The notes under the pieces were generated by a model that was not told the origin of the DNA, did not search any database, and saw only the letters and a list, made by a program, of their open reading frames with translations. The translations under genes were made by a program, and so were the position numbers. From positions 1 through 64,000 of the forward strand of contig DATAEE010000190.1 in assembly GCA_036258175.1 (NCBI GenBank): a stretch of 64,000 bases of DNA, in the 5' to 3' direction. Positions 18,577 through 26,498 of the stretch are shown in pieces. Source of the DNA: DATAEE01 sp036258175 (GTDB taxonomy: Bacteria; Acidobacteriota; Vicinamibacteria; Vicinamibacterales; 2-12-FULL-66-21). Numbering within the stretch: the first letter of the stretch is position 1; the number at the start of each line of letters is the position of its first letter.

Positions 18577-20286
18577 TTGTCGATCGAGGAAAAATACGAC
18601 GAGGTCCGGCAGCTCATCTCCATCGGTAAGGAGAAGGGCTACCTGCTCTATGACGAGGTGAACGAGCTGCTGCCGGCAGACATTACCTCGTCCGACGAGC
18701 TCGATGATCTCTTCAGCACGTTCGGAAGCGCCGGAATCGAAGTCGTCGACTCCGAGCAGAAGTATCGGGAAGACAAGCTGCTCGATCGGACGGGCGAAGG
18801 GGCTGAGGAGCTCGAACTCGACCTGACGCCCGGGGCGCTCGACAAGACGAACGATCCGGTCCGGATGTACCTCCGCGAGATGGGCACTGTGCCGCTCCTG
18901 ACGCGCGAGGGAGAAGTCGAGATCGCCAAGCGCATCGAGCGCGGGAAGCTCGCCGTCATCAAGTCGATCTCCCGCACGCCGACGATCGCCAAGCTCGTCA
19001 TTCACATGGGCGATCAGCTCAAGAGCGGCGAGCGGACGATTCGCGAGCTGGTGATCTTCAACGACGAGGAGCTCACCGACGAGCGCATCGAGGAGCGCGC
19101 GAAGGAGGTCGGCAAGCAGATCGACGCCGTCCGGCGCGCGTGGCAGGTCGTCGAGAAGGCCAACGAGAAGCTCGCCGATACGCCCAAGGGCGTCACCACG
19201 CGCGAGCGGCGTAAGTACCGCCGCGTGCGCTGGGCCGCGCTCCGGGCTCGCGTCGAGCTTTCGCAGCTCATCCGTCGCATCGAATTCACCGAGGCCGTCA
19301 AGCGCCGGATGATCGAGCAGATCAAGGAGCGCGTCGAGGCGGTTCAGCGGGCACAGCGCGAGGTCGATGCGATCGAGCGGCAGCTCAATCCCAAGGCCCG
19401 CAAGGTCAAGATGAAGGAGGACGATCGCAAGAACCTCCTCAAGAAGCAGAAAGACCTGCGCGGGGGCGTCAAGGCGCTGGCCGACGAGCTGCAGGAAACG
19501 CCGGAGCAGCTGCTCCGGACTCTGGAGACGATCTACCGCGGCGAAGCGCAGGCGGAGCAGGCCAAGAAGGAGCTGGTCGAAGCCAACCTCCGTCTCGTGG
19601 TCTCCATCGCCAAGAAGTACACGAACCGCGGGCTGCAGTTCCTCGACCTGATTCAGGAAGGCAACATCGGCCTGATGAAGGCGGTGGACAAGTTCGAGTA
19701 CCGCCGCGGCTACAAGTTCTCGACCTACGCGACGTGGTGGATCCGCCAGGCGATCACCCGTGCGATTGCGGACCAGGCGCGGACGATCCGGATCCCGGTC
19801 CACATGATCGAGACGATCAACAAGCTGATTCGCACGTCGCGCGCGCTCGTCCAGGAGCTCGGCCGCGAACCGACCTCGGAGGAGATCGCCCGGCGCATGG
19901 ATATCCCCGTCGCGAAGGTTCGCAAGGTGCTGAAGATCGCGCAGGAGCCGATCTCCCTCGAGACGCCGATCGGAGAGGAAGAGGATTCGCATCTTGGCGA
20001 CTTCATCGAAGACCGCAACGTCGTGTCGCCTGCCGACGCGGTCATCAACCTGAACCTGAAGGAGCAGACGGATCAGGTCCTGAAAACGCTGACGCCGCGG
20101 GAGGAAAAGGTCATCAAGATGCGGTTCGGCGTCGGCGACGGGTCCGAACATACGCTCGAGGAAGTGGGACAGAGCTTCGCGGTCACGCGCGAACGCATCC
20201 GGCAGATAGAGGCCAAAGCGCTGCGAAAGCTGCGCCACCCGTCGCGAAGCCGCAAGCTTCGTGCGTTTCTCGAAGGGCGATCGTAG
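18577..20286 (+). CDS. rpoD: Primary sigma factor RpoD (sigma-70)
   Basis: Housekeeping sigma factor. The TTG at 18577 is preferred because GGAGGG (18564-18569) sits 7 bp upstream and the protein then starts SIEEKYDEVRQLISIGKEKGYL, a typical region 1.1; a GTG at 18562 is the alternative (574 residues). Region 1.2 is DPVRMYLREMGTVPLL. Region 2 contains NLRLVVSIAKKYTNRGLQFL and YKFSTYATWWIRQAI. Region 4 has LREEKVIKMRFG-like EEKVIKMRFGVG and VTRERIRQIEAKALRKLRH. The non-conserved region between 1.2 and 2 is long and charged. Co-oriented with dnaG upstream and a tRNA downstream. Confidence 0.96.
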   Translation: MSIEEKYDEVRQLISIGKEKGYLLYDEVNELLPADITSSDELDDLFSTFGSAGIEVVDSEQKYREDKLLDRTGEGAEELELDLTPGALDKTNDPVRMYLREMGTVPLLTREGEVEIAKRIERGKLAVIKSISRTPTIAKLVIHMGDQLKSGERTIRELVIFNDEELTDERIEERAKEVGKQIDAVRRAWQVVEKANEKLADTPKGVTTRERRKYRRVRWAALRARVELSQLIRRIEFTEAVKRRMIEQIKERVEAVQRAQREVDAIERQLNPKARKVKMKEDDRKNLLKKQKDLRGGVKALADELQETPEQLLRTLETIYRGEAQAEQAKKELVEANLRLVVSIAKKYTNRGLQFLDLIQEGNIGLMKAVDKFEYRRGYKFSTYATWWIRQAITRAIADQARTIRIPVHMIETINKLIRTSRALVQELGREPTSEEIARRMDIPVAKVRKVLKIAQEPISLETPIGEEEDSHLGDFIEDRNVVSPADAVINLNLKEQTDQVLKTLTPREEKVIKMRFGVGDGSEHTLEEVGQSFAVTRERIRQIEAKALRKLRHPSRSRKLRAFLEGRS

Positions 20287-20294
20287 AATTGCGC

Positions 20295-20367
20295 GGGCCC
20301 ATAGCTCAGCGGTCAGAGCCGCCGGCTCATAACCGGCCCGTCCCAGGTTCGAATCCTGGTGGGCCCA
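20295..20367 (+). tRNA. tRNA with CAU anticodon (Ile2 or elongator Met)
   Basis: 73 nt. The acceptor stem pairs GGGCCCA with TGGGCCC, discriminator A; the D stem is GCTC/GAGC, the anticodon stem GCCGG/CCGGC with loop CTCATAA, and the T stem CCAGG/CCTGG with loop TTCGAAT. CCA is not encoded. The short 8-nt D loop resembles tRNA-Ile(CAU), which is read as AUA after lysidine modification, but elongator Met cannot be ruled out. It lies 8 bp after the rpoD stop and 7 bp before the next start codon. Confidence 0.92.
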
Positions 20368-20374
20368 TCTCTTC

Positions 20375-21121
20375 ATGCTCCCTGAGCTGGAACGCTTAGT
20401 CCGCCTGCAACAGATTGAGACCGCCGCCGACACCGCTCGGCGGCGGCTCGACACCCTTCCCGCCGACCAGCACGCTCTCGATTCCCGGCTCGCCGTCAGT
20501 CAGGCGGCGCTCGACGCGGCCAAGGCGCGCCTGACGACGTCGACAACCGCCCGGCGCGATATCGAAAAGGAACTCGCCGTGGTGCAGGCCCGCCTCTCGA
20601 AGTTCAAAGACCAGTTGATGGAGGTGAAGACCAACAAGGAATACCAGGCCATGCAGAAGGAGATTGCGACCGCCGAACGAGAAGTTCGGTCGTTCGAGGA
20701 TCGCATTCTCGACAATATGGAGGAAGCCGAAGCGCTGGGGGCCGACGTCAAGCGTGCGGAAGCGGAGCTGAAGAAAGAGCAGACGGCGGTTGTCGAAGGG
20801 CGCCGGGCGCTCGACACGGAACGCGAAGGCATCGAGGCGAACGTCGCCCGCCTGGCGGCCGACCGCGCCACGCTCGTGCGCGAGATCCCGTCATCCGCGC
20901 TCGCGCTCTTCGATCACGTCAGCCGCTCGCGCCGGCCGCCGGCAGTCGTCGAAGCGCGCGAGGGCCACTGCAGCTTCTGCCACGTGCGGCTCCGGCCGCA
21001 GGTCTTCAACGAGATCCGCCGCAACGCCCAGCTGATTCAGTGCGAAAGCTGTCAGCGGATCCTGTACTTCGCCGGCACACCGACCGTCGCCCAACCCGAA
21101 GCGCCCGCTCCGAAGCCCTAG
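20375..21121 (+). CDS. Coiled-coil protein with C-terminal C4 zinc ribbon (DUF164/CdsZ-like)
   Basis: 248 residues. A long helical hairpin (about 1-185, rich in Glu, Lys, Ala and Arg heptads, with KFKDQLMEVKTNKEYQAMQ) is followed by a zinc ribbon with CSFC and CESC pairs (HCSFCHVRLRPQ, QCESCQRILYF). The family is widespread in bacteria; a nucleic-acid or ribosome-linked role is suspected but not settled. The start codon is 7 bp from the tRNA 3' end, leaving no room for a Shine-Dalgarno outside the tRNA. rnhA-like follows 5 bp later. Confidence 0.88.
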   Translation: MLPELERLVRLQQIETAADTARRRLDTLPADQHALDSRLAVSQAALDAAKARLTTSTTARRDIEKELAVVQARLSKFKDQLMEVKTNKEYQAMQKEIATAEREVRSFEDRILDNMEEAEALGADVKRAEAELKKEQTAVVEGRRALDTEREGIEANVARLAADRATLVREIPSSALALFDHVSRSRRPPAVVEAREGHCSFCHVRLRPQVFNEIRRNAQLIQCESCQRILYFAGTPTVAQPEAPAPKP

Positions 21122-21126
21122 GCCCC

Positions 21127-21552
21127 ATGCCCCAACCCCCAGTAGTCGCCTACATAGATGGCGGCGCGCGCGGCAACCCCGGACCGGCTGGCTACGGCGT
21201 GCGGATGGAAGCGGCGGACGGCACAGTTCTCGCGGAACTCCATGGCGCGCTCGGCATCGCCACCAACAACGTCGCGGAATATAACGGGCTGCTCGCCGCC
21301 CTGCGCTCCGCGGCGGAAGCGGGCCATCAGGACCTGCTCGTGAGGTCGGACTCGGAGCTGCTGGTGAAGCAGATGCGCGGCGAGTATCGGGTGAAGAATC
21401 CCGGCCTGCAGCCGTTGCACCGCGAGGCGCAGTCGCTCCTGGGACGATTCGCGCACGTGCGCTTCGAGCACGTGCCGCGCGAGAAGAACGCCGAGGCTGA
21501 CCGCCTGGCCAACCTCGCCATGGACGAAGCGCAAGCGTCAGCGTCTACTTAG
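21127..21552 (+). CDS. rnhA: RNase HI-family protein (reverse-transcriptase-like fold)
   Basis: 141 residues. RNase H catalytic carboxylates are visible: YIDGGARGNPGPAGYG (Asp), NVAEYNGLLAAL (Glu), VRSDSELLVKQM (Asp) and NAEADRLANLAMDEA (Asp). It would cleave RNA in RNA-DNA hybrids. The ATG at 21127 puts the first motif near residue 10, as usual. It forms a unit with the zinc-ribbon gene upstream, a pairing seen in other genomes. Its TAG overlaps the stop of the convergent pgeF-like gene. Confidence 0.9.
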   Translation: MPQPPVVAYIDGGARGNPGPAGYGVRMEAADGTVLAELHGALGIATNNVAEYNGLLAALRSAAEAGHQDLLVRSDSELLVKQMRGEYRVKNPGLQPLHREAQSLLGRFAHVRFEHVPREKNAEADRLANLAMDEAQASAST

Positions 21553-22328
21553 CTCGTCCGAATCCTGATTGCGCCGAGGAGCCGCCCGGCGCGTTCCCCG
21601 TCCGCACGATACGAATGGAACGCGGCGGCGTGCGTCTTCGTACACAACTCGGCGACGTGGATGTTTGCCGGCAGAATGCCCGCCCCTTCGAGCTGATCGC
21701 GTATCGCCCGCCAGAGGTCGAGGTGATACTTCCCGCCGCTCCGCGGCTCGAACCACTGATCGAGCATCGCATCGTGGTGGCCGGCAGCGTGAAACGCATC
21801 CCGCGTCGTCTGGCCGACTTCGTAGCAGCACGGTCCGATGCTCGGGCCGACGGCCGCGACGAGCCGCTCGGGACGGATCCCGAAATCTTTCTGGAGCGCG
21901 TTGATTCCGGCGATCGCTGCGCGCTTCGCCATGCCGCGCCAGCCCGCGTGGATGGCGGCAACGGCGGTTCCCGTATCCTCCGCCAACAGAATCGGCACGC
22001 AATCAGCAACGCGGACGCCGACCGCCACGGCAGGGTCGTCGGTGACGATCACGTCGGCGTCCGGCCGAGTCCAGGGTCGGGCGCGGCCGGGCAATGCCGT
22101 CGCGACCGCGGCGCCGTGCACCTGCTTCACGAGCAGAAGGTCCTCGACGGGAACGCCCATCGACCTTGCCACTGCCGTCCACTCGTCCGCGCGATCGCGT
22201 AGCGTGAGAGCGCGGCTCGTAAAGACGTGCGGCGCGATCGCGGCGAGCGGCGCGCATTGCAACACTGGACCCCACGGCTCTTGCGTCCACCGGAACCTCC
22301 CGCTAGGCTGAGGGCGCGGTATGTCCAT
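21549..22328 (-). CDS. pgeF: Laccase-domain (YfiH/PgeF-like) purine nucleoside phosphorylase / peptidoglycan editing factor
   Basis: About 259 residues. Cu-oxidase_4 fold motifs: QVHGAAVAT, ADCVPILLAE, AAIHAGWRGMAKR, GPSIGPCCYEVG and HVAELCTKTH. Family members are described as purine nucleoside phosphorylases/adenosine deaminases, and in E. coli as an enzyme removing mis-inserted serine from muropeptide precursors. The start is uncertain: ATGs at 22328, 22337 and 22352 all overlap the divergent acpS start, and the shortest is given. Confidence 0.88.
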   Translation of the reverse strand: MDIPRPQPSGRFRWTQEPWGPVLQCAPLAAIAPHVFTSRALTLRDRADEWTAVARSMGVPVEDLLLVKQVHGAAVATALPGRARPWTRPDADVIVTDDPAVAVGVRVADCVPILLAEDTGTAVAAIHAGWRGMAKRAAIAGINALQKDFGIRPERLVAAVGPSIGPCCYEVGQTTRDAFHAAGHHDAMLDQWFEPRSGGKYHLDLWRAIRDQLEGAGILPANIHVAELCTKTHAAAFHSYRADGERAGRLLGAIRIRTS

Positions 22329-22701
22329 TGTCGGCATCGGACTCGACGCCACCGAGATCGCACGGATCGACGATGCGCTCCGAACCTATGGCGAGCGCTT
22401 CATGCGGCGCGTATTCACGGACGGCGAAATCGAGTATTGCACACGCCGCCGCTTCGCGGCGCCTCACTTCGCCGGCCGATGGGCGGCCAAAGAAGCGGCG
22501 ATGAAGGCGCTCGGCACCGGTCACGGCCGGGGCGTGCTCTGGAAGGACATCGAGGTTGTTCGGCGCGGCGGTCCGCCGCAGCTGCACCTGCACGGCGGCG
22601 CGGCGCAGCACGCCGCCCGGCTCGGCGTCTCGCGCATCCTTGTCACGATCACCCACTGTCAAACGCTCGCGATCGCTCAGGTGATGCTGCAGGCCGACTG
22701 A
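22321..22701 (+). CDS. acpS: Holo-[acyl-carrier-protein] synthase
   Basis: Transfers 4'-phosphopantetheine from CoA to apo-ACP. 126 residues. MSIVGIGLDATEIARID is the conserved N-terminal Mg-binding motif, and FAGRWAAKEAAMKALGTG is the WxxKEA motif. The C-terminal ITHCQTLAIAQVML is typical. Its 5' end overlaps the divergent pgeF-like start by 8 bp, so both share a very compact start region. Confidence 0.95.
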   Translation: MSIVGIGLDATEIARIDDALRTYGERFMRRVFTDGEIEYCTRRRFAAPHFAGRWAAKEAAMKALGTGHGRGVLWKDIEVVRRGGPPQLHLHGGAAQHAARLGVSRILVTITHCQTLAIAQVMLQAD

Positions 22702-22909
22702 CCGCGCCATAGCGCGCAACGCGAAGGCGGGCAACTCCAGTTACCACCCAGGCTCCTCCCACAGCCGTCCTCTGCATCCTTCCATCCGGCCGGAGCCGCA
22801 ACGCGCACGATCGCTGCAGTTACAACGACACCGCCCGTCCGCTCCGCTGAGGCATTCTCCTTGCCTCTCCGGGGCAAGACTGCACGCGCTGCCGCAAAAG
22901 GAGACCGAC

Positions 22910-23212
22910 ATGGTGGTCAAGATTCAAGTGAACGAAAAGGGGAATCCGCCGGGGAAGCTCGCAGACGCCGAAGTGCACTTCACGAGCGGTCCGATGGAGG
23001 GGCTGAAGCTGCTCGGCTTCGCCATCTGGGAACGCCGGACGGGCAGCGGCCGCAACGTCACGTTCCCGTCACGCACGTACGTTGTGAACGGCGAGCGCCG
23101 CAGCTTCGCGCTGCTGCGTCCGATTGGCGACACCACCGCTCAGGATCGGATCCGCGAGATGGTCCTGCAGGCATACGCCGAGCACGAAGCGCAGACCGCT
23201 GTCAGCGCCTAG
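22910..23212 (+). CDS. Small SpoVG-like protein
   Basis: 100 residues, preceded by a strong AAAAGGAG Shine-Dalgarno about 6 bp before the ATG. The stretch VTFPSRTYVVNGERRSFALL followed by a final helix IREMVLQAYAEH lines up with the SpoVG core (MPSKRTPDGEFRDIAHPI and a C-terminal helix). This is recognition by eye, not a search result. SpoVG proteins bind nucleic acids and regulate gene expression; whether this one does is unknown. It stands alone between 200 bp and 140 bp gaps. Confidence 0.75.
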   Translation: MVVKIQVNEKGNPPGKLADAEVHFTSGPMEGLKLLGFAIWERRTGSGRNVTFPSRTYVVNGERRSFALLRPIGDTTAQDRIREMVLQAYAEHEAQTAVSA

Positions 23213-23353
23213 AAGATGGCGCGTGAAGGTCTTCGAGGTGCGCTCGGTGCTGGTGCCCTGGGTGCCGGACCTGGGTGGCTGCTGCAGGAGAGCTGGGGCT
23301 GAACAGATAGCCGGCACCATGGCACTGGCACCAGGCGCACCTCGACGCCCTGT

Positions 23354-25093
23354 TCAATTCAGTACTGGGAGGAACTTCGCGTTCTCGGACTGACGCTTGG
23401 GCGGGAGGGTCCATTCCTCCCGCAGCGCCTTTTCGAACTCGCTTCGGAAGAAGCTTTCCTTCATGCCGCCGTCGATGATGTCCCAGGGGAGGACCGGATC
23501 GGCGCTGCGGTCCCGGAACACGTAAGCGTCCGCGTCGACGCCCGTCTCGGCCACCGCCGCGCGCCAGTTCCCCCCGTTGCGCTCGGCGGCGACGATCGCG
23601 GGCGCGACGCGGCGATCGCCGAGCGATAACAACGCCTGATAGAACGAATGCCGTTCCGATTTGATCGTGAAGTACACGTTGTCGATGTCGGCGACGAGTG
23701 CCTTCAGTTGCTTCGTCTTGCGCTCGATCGAGTCCGCTCGCTCCATCGGCAGCCACTGATACGCCGTCCCGGGTTTCGGCACGAGCGGGTTGACGCTGGC
23801 GACGATGCGGCCGATTCGGCCGCGGGCGCGCGCCTGCGTGAGCATGATGTCGCGCATCTGCAGCGTGAGGTCGCGGATCGCGATCAAGTCGTCATCGGTC
23901 TCGGTCGGCAGCCCGATCATGTAGTAGAGCTTCAGGTTCTCGATACCGCTGGAAAAGATCAGGTCGGCCTTTTCCAGGATCTCCGCGTTCGTGACCGTCT
24001 TGTTGATCACGCGCCGGAGACGATCAGACCCTGTTTCGGGCGCGATGGTCAGCGTGCGCTCACCGCTGGCCCGGAGCTGATTGACAATCGTCGGCGTCAG
24101 ATCGTCGAGCCGCAGCGACGCAGGGCTGATCGAGTACCCCATCTCCGCGAGGCGGGCGAGGATCTCCTCGATCTGCGGATGGTCGCAGAGCGCGATGGAC
24201 ACGAGCCCCGCGCGCTTCGAGTACGTCTTGGCCCGGGCCGCGAGCGCAAGGATGCGCTCGGCGGGGAACGCTCGGACGGGAAGATAGTTGTAGCCGGCCC
24301 AGCAGAAGCGGCACAGGTTGGCGCACCCGCGCACGACTTCCACGAGGAATCGCGAACCGAACTCCGTATCGGGCGTGAAGATCAGCGTCGATGGCGGATC
24401 CATCTGGTCCGTCATCTTTACGGCCGCTTTCCGCACCGTCGCCGGCGCGCCGTCCCGAGGCTCCCACCCGGCGATCCGCCCATCGTCCGAATATCGCACG
24501 TCGTAGAGAGAAGGAACGTAGAACCCGCGTTCGCGCGCCAGCCGGCGCAGCAGGTCACCGCGATCCTCTGCTTCGGTGACGCACCGCGCGAGCGCTGGAA
24601 TCAGCGCTTCACCTTCGCCGGCGGCGATCACATCCGCGAACGACGCAAGCGGTTCCGGGTTGACGAAGGTCACCGCCCCGCCGATCACGACCAGCGGAGA
24701 GCCGGGCGAGCGCTCCTTCGCGTAGACCGGCATCCCGGCCAGCCGGAGCATCGTCAGGACGTTGGTGTAGTCCCACTCGAACGACACCGAGAACGCGAAG
24801 ATGTCGAACTGGTTCACGGGCGCCTGCGATTCGACGGTCAGCAGCGGGACGCCCGACTCGAGCGCGGCTGCGAGCTCCTGTTTCGCCGGCAGGAACACGC
24901 GCTCGCACACGACTTCGTCCAGATCGTTGAAGAGCCGGTATGTCGTCTGGAACCCGAGGTTCGACATCCCGACGTAGTACGTGTTCGGAAACGCCAGCGC
25001 GACCCGCAGACGGCCTGCGTGCGGTTTGAGGATGTAGCCCCTCTCGCGGGCGAGAACGCCACGCAGACGTTCGCGCTGCTGCCAGGCTTTCAT
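23354..25093 (-). CDS. B12-binding-domain radical SAM protein, TIGR03960-like
   Basis: 579 residues. The N-terminal cobalamin-binding-like domain (ALAFPNTYYVGMSNLGFQTTY, GGAVTFVNPEPLASF, AGEGEALIPALARC) precedes a radical SAM core with VEVVRGCANLCRFCWAGY; the cluster cysteines are in CxxxCxxC spacing, followed by Trp. Further motifs are SLRLDDLT, LTIAPETGSDRLRRVINK and KLYYMIGLPTETDDDL. This family often neighbours a DUF2344 protein and ribonuclease G, which are absent here. The reaction is unknown. Confidence 0.9.
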   Translation of the reverse strand: MKAWQQRERLRGVLARERGYILKPHAGRLRVALAFPNTYYVGMSNLGFQTTYRLFNDLDEVVCERVFLPAKQELAAALESGVPLLTVESQAPVNQFDIFAFSVSFEWDYTNVLTMLRLAGMPVYAKERSPGSPLVVIGGAVTFVNPEPLASFADVIAAGEGEALIPALARCVTEAEDRGDLLRRLARERGFYVPSLYDVRYSDDGRIAGWEPRDGAPATVRKAAVKMTDQMDPPSTLIFTPDTEFGSRFLVEVVRGCANLCRFCWAGYNYLPVRAFPAERILALAARAKTYSKRAGLVSIALCDHPQIEEILARLAEMGYSISPASLRLDDLTPTIVNQLRASGERTLTIAPETGSDRLRRVINKTVTNAEILEKADLIFSSGIENLKLYYMIGLPTETDDDLIAIRDLTLQMRDIMLTQARARGRIGRIVASVNPLVPKPGTAYQWLPMERADSIERKTKQLKALVADIDNVYFTIKSERHSFYQALLSLGDRRVAPAIVAAERNGGNWRAAVAETGVDADAYVFRDRSADPVLPWDIIDGGMKESFFRSEFEKALREEWTLPPKRQSENAKFLPVLN

Positions 25094-25238
25094 GTTCTTG
25101 TGGCGCCCGCCCGGCGTCAGCCGGGCTCGATATGAATGAGGAGCCTTACTTCGGTACGCCGGTGAGGAGGCTTACGCTCAAGCGGAGGCGCTCGCCTCTC
25201 CCGTGGATTTACGTAGTCTATCACGCGCGGGTCGCGCG

Positions 25239-26462
25239 CTATGCTTCGGTCTGGCGGCGCAGAAACGCCGGAACGTCGAGCGGCTCGAACTCCGGCCCTG
25301 GCGCCTCCGGGATCTCGGCCAGCTTCAGGTCCGGCTGAGCAGGTAGCTCGATCGCGGTCCGCCGTGCGATCGCAACGCCGCCGCCGTCTGAGCCGGCAGC
25401 CGCGACGCGTTCGTCCTGTTCGTCACGCCATGCGGTGTACGCCCCGAGATCTACCGGCGTTTCAGACTGCGAGCTCTTCCCGAACGCGCCTTCGCGGTCG
25501 AAGCCCGTTGCGATCACGGTAATCTTTACTCTTCCATTCATCTTCTGATCCACGACGGCGCCGAAAATGATATTCGCCTCTTCATGCGCGGCTTCCTGGA
25601 TGATCGCGGACGCCTCGCTCACTTCGACGAGCGAGAGGTCGGGTCCGCCGGTGACGTTGATGATCACGCCGCGCGCGCCCCTGACGGACGCGTCCTCGAG
25701 TAGCGGACTCGAAATGGCGGCGCGAGCCGCTTCGACGGCGCGTCTCTCTCCATCCGCGACGCCGGTCCCCATGATCGCCATTCCCATTCCGGACATGATC
25801 GTTTTCACGTCCGCGTAGTCGAGGTTGATGAGGCCCGGAACCAGAATAAGGTCCGAGATCCCCTGAATCGCCTGCCTCAGCACGTCGTCGGCGGTCGCGA
25901 ACGCGTCTGTCATGGCCGTGGCGCGCGCGATGGTCGCGAGCAGCCGCTCGTTCGGGATCGTGATGACGGTATCCACCGCGTCACGGAGCTCGCCCAGACC
26001 GCGCTCGGCCTGAATCCGTCGTTTGTTGCCTTCGAACCTGAACGGCTTGGTCACGACGGCGATCGTGAGCGCGCCCAGCTCGCTCGCGAGGCTGGCGATC
26101 ACGGGCGCCGCTCCGGTGCCGGTGCCGCCGCCGAGACCGGTCGTGACGAACACCATGTCCGCGCCGTCGAGCGCTTCGATCAGCTTGTCCGTGTCCTCGA
26201 GCGCCGCCTGCCGGCCGATGTTGGGATCGGCTCCGGCGCCCAGTCCCTTCGTGAGCTTGCTGCCGATCTGGATCTTCATCGGCGCGACGTTGCCCCTCAG
26301 CGCCTGGACGTCGGTGTTGGCGACGATGAACTCGACTCCTTCGAGCCCTGAGTGCACCATGCGGTTGACGGCGTTGCTGCCGCCGCCGCCGACGCCGATC
26401 ACCTTGATCTTCGCGCCGGTGCGCCTGTCTTCGTCCAGCTTCAGGCGAAGCGAGTCTGACAT
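25239..26462 (-). CDS. ftsZ: Cell division GTPase FtsZ
   Basis: Tubulin homologue that forms the Z ring. 407 residues from the ATG at 26462, which has AGGAGGG just upstream; an upstream in-frame start adds 11 residues and is less likely. Motifs: IGVGGGGSNAVNRM, tubulin signature LGGGTGTGAAPV, T7 loop region NLDYADVKTIM, a linker of about 60 residues, and the C-terminal peptide LDVPAFLRRQ that binds FtsA and other partners. Last gene of the dcw cluster. Confidence 0.98.
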   Translation of the reverse strand: MSDSLRLKLDEDRRTGAKIKVIGVGGGGSNAVNRMVHSGLEGVEFIVANTDVQALRGNVAPMKIQIGSKLTKGLGAGADPNIGRQAALEDTDKLIEALDGADMVFVTTGLGGGTGTGAAPVIASLASELGALTIAVVTKPFRFEGNKRRIQAERGLGELRDAVDTVITIPNERLLATIARATAMTDAFATADDVLRQAIQGISDLILVPGLINLDYADVKTIMSGMGMAIMGTGVADGERRAVEAARAAISSPLLEDASVRGARGVIINVTGGPDLSLVEVSEASAIIQEAAHEEANIIFGAVVDQKMNGRVKITVIATGFDREGAFGKSSQSETPVDLGAYTAWRDEQDERVAAAGSDGGGVAIARRTAIELPAQPDLKLAEIPEAPGPEFEPLDVPAFLRRQTEA

Positions 26463-26498
26463 GTGGCCCTCCTGATTAGACCGGGACTCCGCCACGGC

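Noticed and set aside
20295..20367. Initiator tRNA-Met
   Set aside because: The acceptor begins with a paired G1 and the anticodon stem lacks the three G-C pairs pattern of initiators; Ile2 or elongator Met fits better.
18478..20454. 658-codon open frame antisense to rpoD
   Set aside because: It is the complement of a strongly conserved sigma-70 gene, with a composition (Arg, Leu, Asp runs) typical of GC-rich shadows and no recognisable domain.
22702..22909. Possible gene or RNA in the acpS to SpoVG-like gap
   Set aside because: No ORF with a ribosome site and no stable symmetric structure; only the Shine-Dalgarno of the next gene is clear.
25109..25126. Perfect 7-bp stem, 4-nt loop hairpin upstream of the radical SAM gene
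   Set aside because: No T tract and no switch-like sequence; GC-rich hairpins of this size are frequent by chance here, and it is too close to the start to call a cobalamin riboswitch.
25127..25238. Possible terminator after ftsZ (GAGGCG-CT-CGCCTC)
   Set aside because: Short stem with a 2-nt loop and no T run.
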